64,000 bases of DNA from Agarophyton chilense. Lineage: Eukaryota > Rhodophyta > Florideophyceae > Gracilariales > Gracilariaceae. Positions within the stretch are counted from its first letter, which is position 1; each line of letters starts with the position of its first letter. Location of the stretch: NCBI GenBank assembly GCA_030374765.1, contig JARGXX010000010.1, positions 744,001 through 808,000 of the forward strand, in the 5' to 3' direction. This document shows positions 21,938 through 30,990 of the stretch, one piece after another. The notes under the pieces were generated by a model. That model did no database searches, was not told the origin of the DNA, and saw only the letters and a list, made by a program, of their open reading frames with translations. The position numbers and the translations under genes were made by a program.

Positions 21938-22672
21938 ATGTTTCCACCCCATATCGTGGATTTTCTCTCCTCCATGTGGCAGGATAAGAATATATCGGAG
22001 ATTAGGCGACGGCAGGCGCTGTATGAGTGGCCAAGAAGTTTTCAAGGAAAGATGTCACTGTTGGATTGGAATGCTATTCTGGCAGTGGAGGCGACAGTAT
22101 GTGGTTGTCGGATTGCAAAGTCGACTATAAGGCACCCAAATGGTGGAGTTGGTGTGTACACAACACGCCGGGTGATACAAGGTGAGTCTGTTTGTTACTT
22201 TTACGGGACTTTGGTGTACCATAATCTTTCAAAGCGGAAGGAAGTTCATAAGGCATATGGAGGGGGGCTATTGAAAGCGAGTGCTGATCGTTTTCGGCAG
22301 TACGCCATGGAGATAAGCGTCCGAGGGGAAGTGTTTCACAAGCTACCAGGAAGAATTAGTGGGGTGTCTCTTATTCCGGTGTGGATTGTCCCTGCTCCAT
22401 TTTGCTTGGGGGGAACAATTAACGACCCCAAGTATGTGGAAGGGGATAGGGACAGGGATGCAGTTGAAGACGGGTTAATGAGACGCCGAACTGCAAATGT
22501 TCGGGTCATCAGAACTCCGGGGACGGGGCGGACCCCATTTCAGTTGAGAGACTATAGATTGCTTTCTGTGCAAGCAATTCGAGATATAGAAATGGGAGAG
22601 GAGCTGTTCGCGGATTATGGGACAGAGTATATCTGGAGTATGAATAACACGCCAGTCATAGTAATCGATTAA
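21938..22672 (+). CDS. SET-domain protein (putative protein lysine methyltransferase)
   Basis: The ATG at 21938 gives 244 residues. SET hallmarks: an N-flank 'GGVGVYTTRRVIQGESVCYFYG' (SAM-binding strand), an insert, 'GGTINDPKY...TANVRVIR' at the place of the usual N-H-S/C...N motif, then 'DYRLLSVQAIRDIEMGEELFADYG' with the final catalytic Tyr. The N-H-x-C motif is divergent, as in SETD8-like and many protist SET proteins. The frame is identical to the methyltransferase upstream, separated only by a TGA and ten codons, so the two may once have been one fused protein. Likely target is a histone or other nuclear protein. Such a pair on a transposon could set local chromatin state; this is inference. 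Confidence 0.75.
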   Translation: MFPPHIVDFLSSMWQDKNISEIRRRQALYEWPRSFQGKMSLLDWNAILAVEATVCGCRIAKSTIRHPNGGVGVYTTRRVIQGESVCYFYGTLVYHNLSKRKEVHKAYGGGLLKASADRFRQYAMEISVRGEVFHKLPGRISGVSLIPVWIVPAPFCLGGTINDPKYVEGDRDRDAVEDGLMRRRTANVRVIRTPGTGRTPFQLRDYRLLSVQAIRDIEMGEELFADYGTEYIWSMNNTPVIVID

Positions 22673-22996
22673 AAGTGCATCGCTTTTGTTACTGTACTTC
22701 ATTGTAGTGTACCAGATATTGTGGGCTTTTACTATGTTTGTCGCTACATATAACGTCAAAGCGTGAGGTAGTACATATGCTAAAGGAAAGTCATGTACAC
22801 CGAAGGAGAATACTTTCCCAATATCTGGTGCGTTCGAGCGCATATTTAAAATATCTGAAAAGTTTGGGGGTTTTCTGAGAACACGAAAAGGGTGGAGGTA
22901 TATTTTTGGAAGCAGAATGTTTCGAAGCTTCTCTCCCATCCATCGCATTGCAACGCGTGGAAGACCATACCACGATCGCTCTCTCTCTCTTCAAAC

Positions 22997-24049
22997 ATGG
23001 CTCCGAGGCGCAAATCGAGAAGCGAGAACACTAGCGGGCGCGGCACAAAATCACGGCGGCATGGAGGGGATGCGGAGGGCGGAAGGGACAAGGGGCGTAG
23101 GCTCCAGGGCGCGAGTGGAGATAAGGGAGGCGTGCGCCTGAGAGGTAGATCAAGGCAAGATGGTGGGGAAGGAGAGGCGAGTGGGGGCAAAGGAAAGGCT
23201 GTTCGCGCAAAGGAGACGGTGACGGAGGAGAGTGCGGAGCAAATCACGTCGCGTACGGAGCAAATCACGTCGCCTACGGGAGAGATGGTGCGGAGCGGCG
23301 ATGGAAAACGGGATGGCGTGCGAAGCAACCGCACGCGGGTACCTAGAAGTGGATTGCGGGGGAGGGCGAGCAGAGCTCCAGGGAGGACAAGGAGAGGGGA
23401 TGCATCCGAGCGGACTCTAAGTGCTGTACTCACGTCTTCAGCTGATGTGGAGCCGGTAAATCCATGCTCTGCACCTGAAGGAGGTGAAGAGATTCCGAAT
23501 GAGAGGACGAAGGGGCGTAAGGAGGGAGAGAGAATGATCGGAGAACGTGGATCCCGCCGCAGAGGCGTTGAAGAAGCAGGGGCATCGTTTACGGGTATGA
23601 GGGAAGAGGACGGTGATGATGAGACACAGAAAGGGAGAATAGAGAGTAGCCGTGGTGGGGAGGGTAGAATAGGTGGACCCATTAGTGGTCTAATCGCGGG
23701 CGCAAGAGTCGTTCGAGAGAGAACAGAAGGAGAGAGTGTTGGTGTTACCGCGGGGGAACAGGCGGAAAGATGGGAGGGGGCGAACCTGGATTACGTGGAA
23801 GAAAGGAGAGAGCGTGCAAGGGAAGGAATGGGGAGTGTTCGAGTTACAGGAAGAAGAGCGATAGACGAAAGGGAAAGCAGAGAAGTGCATGTGAGTGAGG
23901 GGGGAGAAGGGGGTTTGCTGGAGGGAGAACACGTGGTTCAGGGGAGGAAGGCGATGGAAGAGCAGCAGTTCTTTCTCATCAGGGAGAAGATGTCGAGCGT
24001 TTGCCACCGAGGAGAGGGGTGGGTTTGGGAGTTGAAGGGTTTGAGTTGA
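22997..24049 (+). CDS. Arg/Gly/Glu-rich basic protein of the transposon
   Basis: An ATG in good context (tcaaacATGG) at 22997 starts 350 residues, 'MAPRRKSRSENTSGRG...', strongly rich in Arg, Gly, Glu and Lys with low hydrophobicity and thus probably disordered. RGR-type repeats suggest nucleic-acid binding. A short internal duplication ('EQITSRTEQITSPT') is present. The end overlaps another open frame (from 23899) that runs into the next ORF (24076), so the two may be one gene joined by a short intron or frameshift near 23990-24070. Family unknown. Confidence 0.4.
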   Translation: MAPRRKSRSENTSGRGTKSRRHGGDAEGGRDKGRRLQGASGDKGGVRLRGRSRQDGGEGEASGGKGKAVRAKETVTEESAEQITSRTEQITSPTGEMVRSGDGKRDGVRSNRTRVPRSGLRGRASRAPGRTRRGDASERTLSAVLTSSADVEPVNPCSAPEGGEEIPNERTKGRKEGERMIGERGSRRRGVEEAGASFTGMREEDGDDETQKGRIESSRGGEGRIGGPISGLIAGARVVRERTEGESVGVTAGEQAERWEGANLDYVEERRERAREGMGSVRVTGRRAIDERESREVHVSEGGEGGLLEGEHVVQGRKAMEEQQFFLIREKMSSVCHRGEGWVWELKGLS

Positions 24050-24075
24050 ACGCAAGGCGAAGGACGCCGGAAGGT

Positions 24076-25650
24076 ATGCGAGTAAGGAGAAACATTTTAT
24101 TCAGAAGGAATAATGACAACGGGGAGAATGCGAATTTAAATATCGTGGAGAACGCCGTCCGTGTAGTTGAAGATGAAGCAAATGATGATGACATAGGTTT
24201 GTTGCCGCGGTCGATGCTAATTGAGAAGATGACTGTGTTGAAGGGACAAATGGGACGTATGAAGGAAGACAGCTACAGTGTGATGGTAAGTTTGAAAATG
24301 ACCCAAACGGAGCTGGATCGGGCGAGGGAGGAAATGAAGCAGCAGAATGTGCTGATTGAGAGTTTGAGGGAGGCGTTGAAAGGTAGAATCGCTGGGGAAG
24401 GGAGGGGGGAGGGAGGCGTGAAGCGGCGACGAAAGTATGACATTGGAGTGCAGGAATGCTTTTATGGATTTGCACGTCGTGTGTATGATAGGATTCTTCA
24501 TTATGCAAAACTGGAGGCATCGGAACTTTGCTTCGACACCGAGAATGTGGGTCGAAGCTGGAAGAATAGAAGTGAGGCGGTTGGGGAGAGTAGGGAGGAA
24601 AGTATGTTTGTGGTGGGAGAGAAGGAAATGGTTCCGAGATGTCCAATTGAGGTTGCATATGAGATGAGACCGTATACGCCGTCGACAGAGGGCGGGAGCC
24701 ATTTGTTGTTGAAGCACGTGATAGAGACTGAGTTAATGGGAGATAAATGGGAGTCGATAACGGAAGCGGGGAGGAGAGAGGAGTGCGTGGAAAATGTAAG
24801 TGCGGATAGGTGCTTGAGACAGAGGATGAAGCAGACATTGAGCGATGTGGTTGGGGTGCGGAAGCGAGCAGCGCGTGATAAGCTGTTTTCCATGCTTGGA
24901 TATGATTTGATCGCAAAACGAGCTAAGGTGACTGAAGGGACGGAGCTTTGGGCGGAGTTGAAGAAGCAGATTGAGGAGGCGCAGGAGAAGTTGATGGGGT
25001 TGGGGGAAGATGGGAGAGGTAAGCTGTGTGCGTGGAGAACGAGGGCGATTGAAGATATTACTTATTCTGGATCGAAGGTGTCTGAGAACTTGGAGGACTT
25101 TGGTGAGGCAGATATGTATTTTCGAAATCAGGTGTCGTTGAAAGTGTTGGAGGAGTTTATGGGCTACGCGGTAGAGAGTCACAGATATGGAGAAAGGCAG
25201 TATGTGGATGGGACGGTGATGCATCTTGCGCGACTTGATGCATGGATTGGATGTGTGGTGACCACGATGGATAGAGACGTTGGGCGGGGAGGCCAAAGGC
25301 AACTTTTGTTCTCGACGCTGTTTGGTAGGTTTATGCCACTGGCTGTTGAGGACATATTGAGGGTTGCCTGGAACATGGTGAAGGATGAGTATGCTGAGGA
25401 GTTTGAGAATGATGGATTCTGTGGAGGGAATCGTAGAGATGTGAGTGGGAATAAGGAGAGAATCGCGACGGTTGGGCTATGGATACCGTCGAGAGAGAAA
25501 ATCTATCTGGCGATAAGGGAGGAGTTTTTCATGGAGAATCTCACGAGAAGACTTGGAGCGGTGTTAGATTGCTATATAGCGTCATGTGGACCAGAAGAAC
25601 CACGGTTCAAGCGCTTAGCGTTGGGGAGTAGGCAAGGAGTGGGAGAGTGA
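24076..25650 (+). CDS. Coiled-coil protein of the transposon (unknown, 524 residues)
   Basis: The first ATG in the frame is at 24076; the frame itself is open from 23899. Residues about 45-105 form a strong coiled coil ('LIEKMTVLKGQMGRMKED', 'ELDRAREEMKQQNVLIESL'). A basic cluster 'GGVKRRRKYD' follows, then a mostly helical globular region of about 400 residues. No known family was recognised. It lies tail to tail with the transposase (stops 25648 and 25738), so it is a good candidate for the second, DNA-binding protein that many CACTA elements need for excision; that role is inferred only. The ORF is intact. Confidence 0.55.
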   Translation: MRVRRNILFRRNNDNGENANLNIVENAVRVVEDEANDDDIGLLPRSMLIEKMTVLKGQMGRMKEDSYSVMVSLKMTQTELDRAREEMKQQNVLIESLREALKGRIAGEGRGEGGVKRRRKYDIGVQECFYGFARRVYDRILHYAKLEASELCFDTENVGRSWKNRSEAVGESREESMFVVGEKEMVPRCPIEVAYEMRPYTPSTEGGSHLLLKHVIETELMGDKWESITEAGRREECVENVSADRCLRQRMKQTLSDVVGVRKRAARDKLFSMLGYDLIAKRAKVTEGTELWAELKKQIEEAQEKLMGLGEDGRGKLCAWRTRAIEDITYSGSKVSENLEDFGEADMYFRNQVSLKVLEEFMGYAVESHRYGERQYVDGTVMHLARLDAWIGCVVTTMDRDVGRGGQRQLLFSTLFGRFMPLAVEDILRVAWNMVKDEYAEEFENDGFCGGNRRDVSGNKERIATVGLWIPSREKIYLAIREEFFMENLTRRLGAVLDCYIASCGPEEPRFKRLALGSRQGVGE

Positions 25651-25737
25651 TAAGGTACGGGGGGATAAGGGGGTAAGGAGGTGGAGCAAGATGGGGGTCG
25701 GCTATGGAAGAAAAGCAGCGGTGACTATTTTATTGGA

Positions 25738-28700
25738 TCATGTGCCTTGGGAGGTATTATTATGGGTGCCACCCAGTGGTGGTGTTGTGCCACCAGTGGT
25801 GGTGTTGGAGAAGTAGGGCTTGGCAGTTGGGTCTCGGTAGAATCTGTTGAGGTAAAATCGATGGAAGCGCCAGTGCAATCGAGGGGTGAAGGGGGGTGCG
25901 GGGTAGTTTTGGCGAAGAACATGAACGGGGCCGAGAATGGAAGAGGATGGTACGAGGCCGAACCAGGGGGAGACGTTGTCGGAGTTGGAATTGTTTGAGA
26001 TAGGAAGGGGGTGGGCGGTGTGGTTTTGTTCGTCGTCTGTTGCCCATCGGAGGCAGATGCAATTGAGAGAGACATCGAATTGATCCTGGGGTGGAACGAG
26101 TTCGAGGAAATGAACGAAGGCGAACTCGTTATGACTGGAAGGGGAAGAAGGGGTGGTGAAGCGAAGAAGAGAGTTGAGCTTGCAGACCCAGGCGGTGGGA
26201 GTGGGGTTGGAGAAGCTGGAACCGGCAACGAGGATGTGGGAGAACTTTGGGGTTTTAGAGGGACCGAAGGAGGGAGCAGCGAAGATACGTTGAATGAGTG
26301 GGAGAGGGGGATCTTTGACGGCGAGCTCGTTTCGAGTGGCGATGTAGTCGTCTAGGGTTGGGGTGAAGCCGCCGACGACGTATGCGGAATTGACGAATGT
26401 GAGACGGGTTTGGCGGAGAGTGGGGGAGTCCTGGTTGAGAGCTAGTGTTTCGAGTGTGAGTGTGACGAAGGAGGGGAGTGCGAGGGTTCCAATCTGTGAG
26501 ATGATGGCGATAGTGTCTGGGGAGAAGAGGTCCTGAAGGGAAGAGATTGTTGAGTGGGGGTTTGCTCGAAGGAATTTGTGAGCGGTGATGAGATCGGAAA
26601 AGGAGGTGTGCTTGCCATCACGGACGAAACCTGGTTTGCGGGCTTGGAAGGGAAGAGGAGGGGCATGGGAGAATGAGGTGACGGAAGGATCAGCGGAGAG
26701 AGAAATCCAATTGTTGACGGCATCCGAGCGTTCGATGGCACGGATGGTTTCGTTGTGCGCGGTGGGTCTGCGCTTGGAGGTTCGGGAGTAATGTGCTTTG
26801 AAGAGGGTATGGGCTTGTTCGAAGATGCCTGCATCGTTAAAGTGGAGACCCCCAAAGCGTCGAATGTCGTCTACGATGTGATCGAGGAGGTGGAATTTGA
26901 GGGTGCCAAGGTTGGAGGTATGGTATGGACCGAGAACATCGACAGCTCTGTGCTTGAAGGAATGGATTTGGGAGGCGAGTTTGGCAAGACGAGAAATGGT
27001 CCATTCGGGGACGGAGTTGTAGCACATGGAGGTGAGGAGGAGGTCTGTGTACTTGGAGTAGACGGTTGTGATGGGAGCGGAATTGGCTTCGTCACAGCAG
27101 CGGTCGAAGAAGACGCCGATGAAGGGGAAGACCATGTTGAGGGCGCGGTATTCTTTTGCTTCTAGCATGCCGCGGACGCCGTCAGTTGTGAAGAAGCCGT
27201 TGAGGGACTGCCCGCTTTCGGAAGTAGAGAAGTCGATGTGGAGGCCGGTAGCTGGGGAATGATTTTCGATGGCGGTGAGGATGAAGTTGGAGTACTTGAG
27301 GATGGAGGTGCGGACGGAGTGGAAGGAACGGCGGGAGTTTGTGGAGCTGATGGTGGTGAAGAGGTGTTCTGATCTGAGACGTTCGATGGCGGCGAGCTTG
27401 ATGAGTTTGGAAACGCCGAGGTGGAAGTTGTGGAGGGGTTCGAAGGGGAAGATGTTGTATGGGGTGAGGAGGGGGGTGATGTTGAAAAGGGGGTAAGACT
27501 CGAAGAGGGAGGGGTATTGTGCGAGGGAGAGGGAGCGGAGTGCTTGAAGAGCTTGTTCCTTGAAGTTGCGCGAGACTCTTGGCTTGCGGGCGAGGAGAGC
27601 TGCTTCGGAGTCCATGAGGAGGGAGAAGTGTTTGTTGCGGGCTGCAAGGGTGAGGGGAAGAGATCGAAGGGGATGGGCGTGAGAGTGTTGGTGGAGTTGT
27701 GAGCGAGGGACAGAGCATCTGTGGCAGGGGTGCTGGGGGCGGGTGCCGTAGGAGATGGCGAGAATATCCTTTGCCTCGGGAATTTCTGCGCAGTAGCTGG
27801 CGATGATGGGGTGGCATTGACGAAGAACGCCGTCTGCGTCGCGGAAGGGGAATCCGGGGAGGGCGGAAGAGAAGAGAGGTTGAAGGAGGGAGGAGATGGT
27901 CTGCTGTATGGGTTCTATTTTTGTTTGGCGGGGGATGGAGGAGGAATGAGTGATGATATCTGCATCTGGAGAAGGAGTGATTGGGGTGAAGGAGGTGGGA
28001 AGATAGCCGAGGAGTGTGAGATTTTCGGAGATGCATTTGCGGCGAAAGGAGTCGGAGAAGTTGAGAAGGGTGATGTGGAGGGGGTAGGAGGTGATGGAAG
28101 AAGATTTGAGAGAGGTAGAGGACTTGTCGGAGTAGATTTGGACGAGGCCGATGAAGGAGTCGATACCGGTGGAGTGAGGGAGATGCCAGACGATGTTATC
28201 TTTTGTGGACTGCATGATGGCGGTCTTGAGTGTGGGGACGACTTTTGAGCCGAGGGTGGCTGCCATGGGGTGTGCGAAGGCGGGGGAGCCGGAGGCGGAT
28301 GTTTGGGAGATGGGGTGAAAAACGGTGTTCTTGAAGTGTGCGAGGGCGAGCTGTTGTTTGAGGACATGGATTGCGTCTTTCTGGAAGAGGGTTGCGGAGA
28401 AGCGTTTGTGGGGATCGAAGATGGTGGAGGGGGCGAAACCAATGAACCTGATTCTCTGGTGGGAGAGGTCTGCCTGGAGCTCGAGGCATTGCTTTGGGGA
28501 GGAGACTGAGTTCCGGAATGTTGATTCGGAGAAGTGGGGATCATTAAGGAGAGTGATGAGTGCGTCAGCCTTTCGTTGTCCAAGCTTGGAGGCGATGGAG
28601 GAGATGTAGAGGACCATTTTCTCCAGGTGGGGGTTGTCGAGGGGGCGAGTGGAAGGAGGGAGGGGGGAGAGAGCGAGAGAGGAGGGGGAACCGAGAGGAG

Positions 28701-29001
28701 CAGTGGCGACGTGGATGGCGTCCTGGGTGTGGAGGGAGAGAGAGAGCTGGTCTTGGAGGTAGGAGTCATGGTGTGCGAGAGGGACGTTGTGGGAAGGGCG
28801 ATGTGAGGGAGGAGGATGAGGGGGGAGTTGTGAGGTGGACTTGTGGCGTTTTGTGCGGGGGGGGAAGTTGGGTTCATTTCCGCCAGGGGAGAGGAAGCGC
28901 TTGTTGGCGGAGAGGCGATGAGGGCACCTTCTCTGGTGCCGCTGGAGGGCGGGGATTTCTCGGGCGAAGAAGGAGCAACCGTTGAAGCAGCAGGAAGGCA
29001 T
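25738..29001 (-). CDS. CACTA/Plavaka-type transposase
   Basis: The ATG at 29001 gives 1,087 residues, uninterrupted. An N-terminal zinc finger C-x3-C-x12-H-x3-C (residues 5-26) is followed by a disordered Pro/Ser region. The catalytic domain shows 'VQIYSDKSSTS' (Asp 292), 'LLNFSDSFRRKCISENLTLLGYLP', 'GVLRQCHPIIASYCAEIPEAK' and 'HPCHRCSV'; at the place of the usual A-D-x-P-E this copy has A-E-I-P-E (Glu 406). Then come 'FPFEPLHNFHLGVSKLIK' (His 524) and a C-terminal 'FHLLDHIVDDIRRFGG' with 'EQAHTLFKAHY'. These match, as I know them, the Plavaka branch of CACTA transposases. The enzyme would cut the element at its terminal repeats. It lies at the right end pointing inward. Confidence 0.85.
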   Translation of the reverse strand: MPSCCFNGCSFFAREIPALQRHQRRCPHRLSANKRFLSPGGNEPNFPPRTKRHKSTSQLPPHPPPSHRPSHNVPLAHHDSYLQDQLSLSLHTQDAIHVATAPLGSPSSLALSPLPPSTRPLDNPHLEKMVLYISSIASKLGQRKADALITLLNDPHFSESTFRNSVSSPKQCLELQADLSHQRIRFIGFAPSTIFDPHKRFSATLFQKDAIHVLKQQLALAHFKNTVFHPISQTSASGSPAFAHPMAATLGSKVVPTLKTAIMQSTKDNIVWHLPHSTGIDSFIGLVQIYSDKSSTSLKSSSITSYPLHITLLNFSDSFRRKCISENLTLLGYLPTSFTPITPSPDADIITHSSSIPRQTKIEPIQQTISSLLQPLFSSALPGFPFRDADGVLRQCHPIIASYCAEIPEAKDILAISYGTRPQHPCHRCSVPRSQLHQHSHAHPLRSLPLTLAARNKHFSLLMDSEAALLARKPRVSRNFKEQALQALRSLSLAQYPSLFESYPLFNITPLLTPYNIFPFEPLHNFHLGVSKLIKLAAIERLRSEHLFTTISSTNSRRSFHSVRTSILKYSNFILTAIENHSPATGLHIDFSTSESGQSLNGFFTTDGVRGMLEAKEYRALNMVFPFIGVFFDRCCDEANSAPITTVYSKYTDLLLTSMCYNSVPEWTISRLAKLASQIHSFKHRAVDVLGPYHTSNLGTLKFHLLDHIVDDIRRFGGLHFNDAGIFEQAHTLFKAHYSRTSKRRPTAHNETIRAIERSDAVNNWISLSADPSVTSFSHAPPLPFQARKPGFVRDGKHTSFSDLITAHKFLRANPHSTISSLQDLFSPDTIAIISQIGTLALPSFVTLTLETLALNQDSPTLRQTRLTFVNSAYVVGGFTPTLDDYIATRNELAVKDPPLPLIQRIFAAPSFGPSKTPKFSHILVAGSSFSNPTPTAWVCKLNSLLRFTTPSSPSSHNEFAFVHFLELVPPQDQFDVSLNCICLRWATDDEQNHTAHPLPISNNSNSDNVSPWFGLVPSSSILGPVHVLRQNYPAPPFTPRLHWRFHRFYLNRFYRDPTAKPYFSNTTTGGTTPPLGGTHNNTSQGT

Positions 29002-29493
29002 GGTGGGTGGAGGAGAAGTGGTGGGAAAGAAGTTGGTAGGGGGCGTAGACGGAGAGAGAGTATGGCGCACACAGGGCACTTGACAGGGGAGGGCGGTGGA
29101 GAATAATATAGAATGCAAGGCACGTGAGGTCTGCCAGGTCGGGCTGCGATTCTATTGCGATTGATATGGATGGTACTAAATGTTCAATTTCTATTTTGAG
29201 GTCCATTTTGGGACCGGTTGTTTGTAGTAATCTGTCAATCTAGAGCGCACAAAGATTGAATCTTCTCCTGCACCACTTCTCTACTTTTACCTTTAGACTG
29301 CGGCGACAGAAAGATTCACGCTAGTTTTACATCCATCAAAACTAGAAAAACTGCAGATATGTGCTAGTTTTCCTTCCCATACAAACTAGCACTAATGAAC
29401 GAATGAAAATATTTTCGGAAATTAACACCTCCAAATTTGGATAAATTCACGGGTTTTTCAGTCATTTCAATTCGTCCTTTTTTGACCACTGAA

Positions 29494-29510
29494 CTAGCAT
29501 TCCGAGAACA
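29494..29510 (-). repeat. Right terminal inverted repeat of the CACTA-type element
   Basis: Reverse complement of 14858-14874. Subterminal motifs on the inner side (29319-29395) include 'cgctagttttac', 'aaaactag', 'gtgctagttttcc' and 'aaactagcac', i.e. repeated CTAGTTTT in both directions. The CTG target duplication follows at 29511-29513. Confidence 0.92.
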
Positions 29511-29513
29511 CTG

Positions 29514-30324
29514 ACGTTAGCTGGGAAATACGTTACAAGTCCGAAGGATTACTTGATAGCCAACCATCATACATCAAGAGGCCATCAGTCTCATCAATCT
29601 CGAAAACTGCAACGCACGGGCCAAGCCGCACTCGCCCCCACCCCCTCCTCAAACAATCGCTTCACGCGCCATGTGAAGAGAATGAGAACATCCCAGAATG
29701 CAACTACCTTTCTCGGCACCTAGTTGACATATTTAGATGCATAGCAAACTGTACAAGGCCAGACATTGCGTCCTCGTTGGCACAATTGGCGCGCGCACTA
29801 AACTGCACAACCATACGCCATCTTCGATTGGCAAAAAGACTCATACTGTACCTAAAAGGTACGAACGACTCCGAAATTTTCTATCCCTATGGCTCACGGC
29901 AGAAAGGTTACTAAACACAGTCACATACTCTGATGCAGACTATGCGTCAGACCAAAAAACACAAAAATCTGTAACTGGCCTTTTAGTAACGATCCTTAAT
30001 TCACACATAGCATGGTCATCAGCACAGAAATCTTTAATAGCACTGCCAACTGGAGAATCCAAAGAAATCGCTGCAACGGCCGCAGTCCAAACCACACAAT
30101 TCGTGAGGCGTTCACTACAATTCCTAAACATAGAGCCAGACCTTCTGTCAATCTGCTTCACCGACAACGAAGCCACTATATGCATAGAAGAAAACATAGT
30201 AAGCTCCAAACGCAGAAAACTTATCGATGCCAGACAACATTACCTTCGTGACCACCTCAACCGCAAAACAATATCTTTTGCGCACATACCTTCTTTTGAG
30301 AATATCGCTGATATGCTTACTTAG
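29514..30324 (+). pseudogene. Ty1/copia RT-RNase H fragment, right of the inserted transposon
   Basis: Copia pol continues here. At about 29660-29915, in one frame, the RT tail reads 'ECNYLSRHLV...CTRPDIASSLAQLARALN' and 'LILYLKGTNDSEIFYP'. After a frameshift near 29915 the RNase H domain is open to 30324 with 'VTYSDADYASDQKTQKSVTG' (first catalytic Asp), 'SAQKSLIALPTGESKEIAA' (Glu), 'CFTDNEATICIEEN' and 'IPSFENIADMLT'. The left part of the same gene is at 14522-14857. It has at least two frameshifts, so it was already decayed, or decayed after the insertion. Confidence 0.8.
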
Positions 30325-30412
30325 TCCCACCAAGACCAGTCCTCTTACCGCTCCGGTGCAAAATGAACATGATCGACCACGACCCGACGGGCGATACTCA
30401 GAATTGAGGAAG

Positions 30413-30650
30413 TGTTGACACAACGCCAGCCTTTGCACACATTCAACAAATTGTTCCCCTCCACCTTCCATCGATCCCAATAGTTGTTGTCATATGCCGC
30501 CAGCAGCACAACGTGGGACACGATCGCAACCAGCGGCCGGCGACCAGCCCCATTCACGCAGTGACTAGCTCCACTCATTCACACAATAAACATCCCCTCC
30601 ACGGGACTTTGTTGCTACATGACAGAACTGAACTTATCGATTGCCTCTGC
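30413..30650 (+). other. Possible 3' LTR of the copia element
   Basis: About 90 bp after the RNase H stop, a short purine run 'gaattgaggaag' is followed by TGTTGACA at 30413, like a polypurine tract next to an LTR start. An 'aataaa' lies near 30584. No 5' partner was found in the window, so the end is a guess. Confidence 0.25.
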
Positions 30651-30990
30651 ACTTGAGCAGTGATTCATCTCTGAGTTTGTGGTTGGTATTGTAGTTTGGC
30701 ATGCTTTCTATTTGTATAGGGTAGGATCCCAACTACAGCACTGGAGGTGCCAGGGGTCCCAGACCGTGAGCTACAGTGTTATTCAAGAGTAAAATGGGGG
30801 AGGGAGCCTAAACACGGGACACTTAGAATAGCATCCAGTACATGAATAGCTTCTCGTGGTCCAATAAAGTTCGTTTTAAGAACATGGAGAGGCCGCACGT
30901 CTCCTCTTTAAGATGCCAGAATATGAAACAAAACGCATTTCCAACCTGTGGGTCAGGCGGTAAGCACTATTTCGCCGTCGTTCACCGGGT

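Larger units (their letters stand above)
14858..29510. mobile_element. 14.65-kb CACTA/Plavaka-type DNA transposon with epigenetic cargo
   Basis: Both ends carry the same 17-bp inverted sequence (TGTTCTCGGAATGCTAG at 14858-14874, its reverse complement at 29494-29510). The element is flanked by a 3-bp direct repeat CTG (14855-14857 and 29511-29513), the duplication size usual for the CACTA/EnSpm superfamily. Short subterminal copies of a CTAGTTTTG-like motif cluster inside both ends, as is common for CACTA transposase binding. Inside are an intact transposase (25738-29001, minus) and a cargo of about eight other genes: DNA methyltransferase, SET domain, Rossmann protein, membrane protein, coiled-coil proteins. 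It interrupts a copia pol gene. Confidence 0.9.

Noticed and set aside
19541..25650. Bacterial origin of the methyltransferase cluster because of its tight gene spacing
   Set aside because: It lies inside a eukaryotic-type transposon, with a predicted spliceosomal intron elsewhere in the same element and a SET domain next door. Ancient capture from bacteria of the methyltransferase alone remains possible.
27915..29123. Second long minus-strand frame opposite and overlapping the transposase
   Set aside because: Very Ser/Pro/Thr-rich from pyrimidine bias; the overlapping frame carries all transposase motifs.
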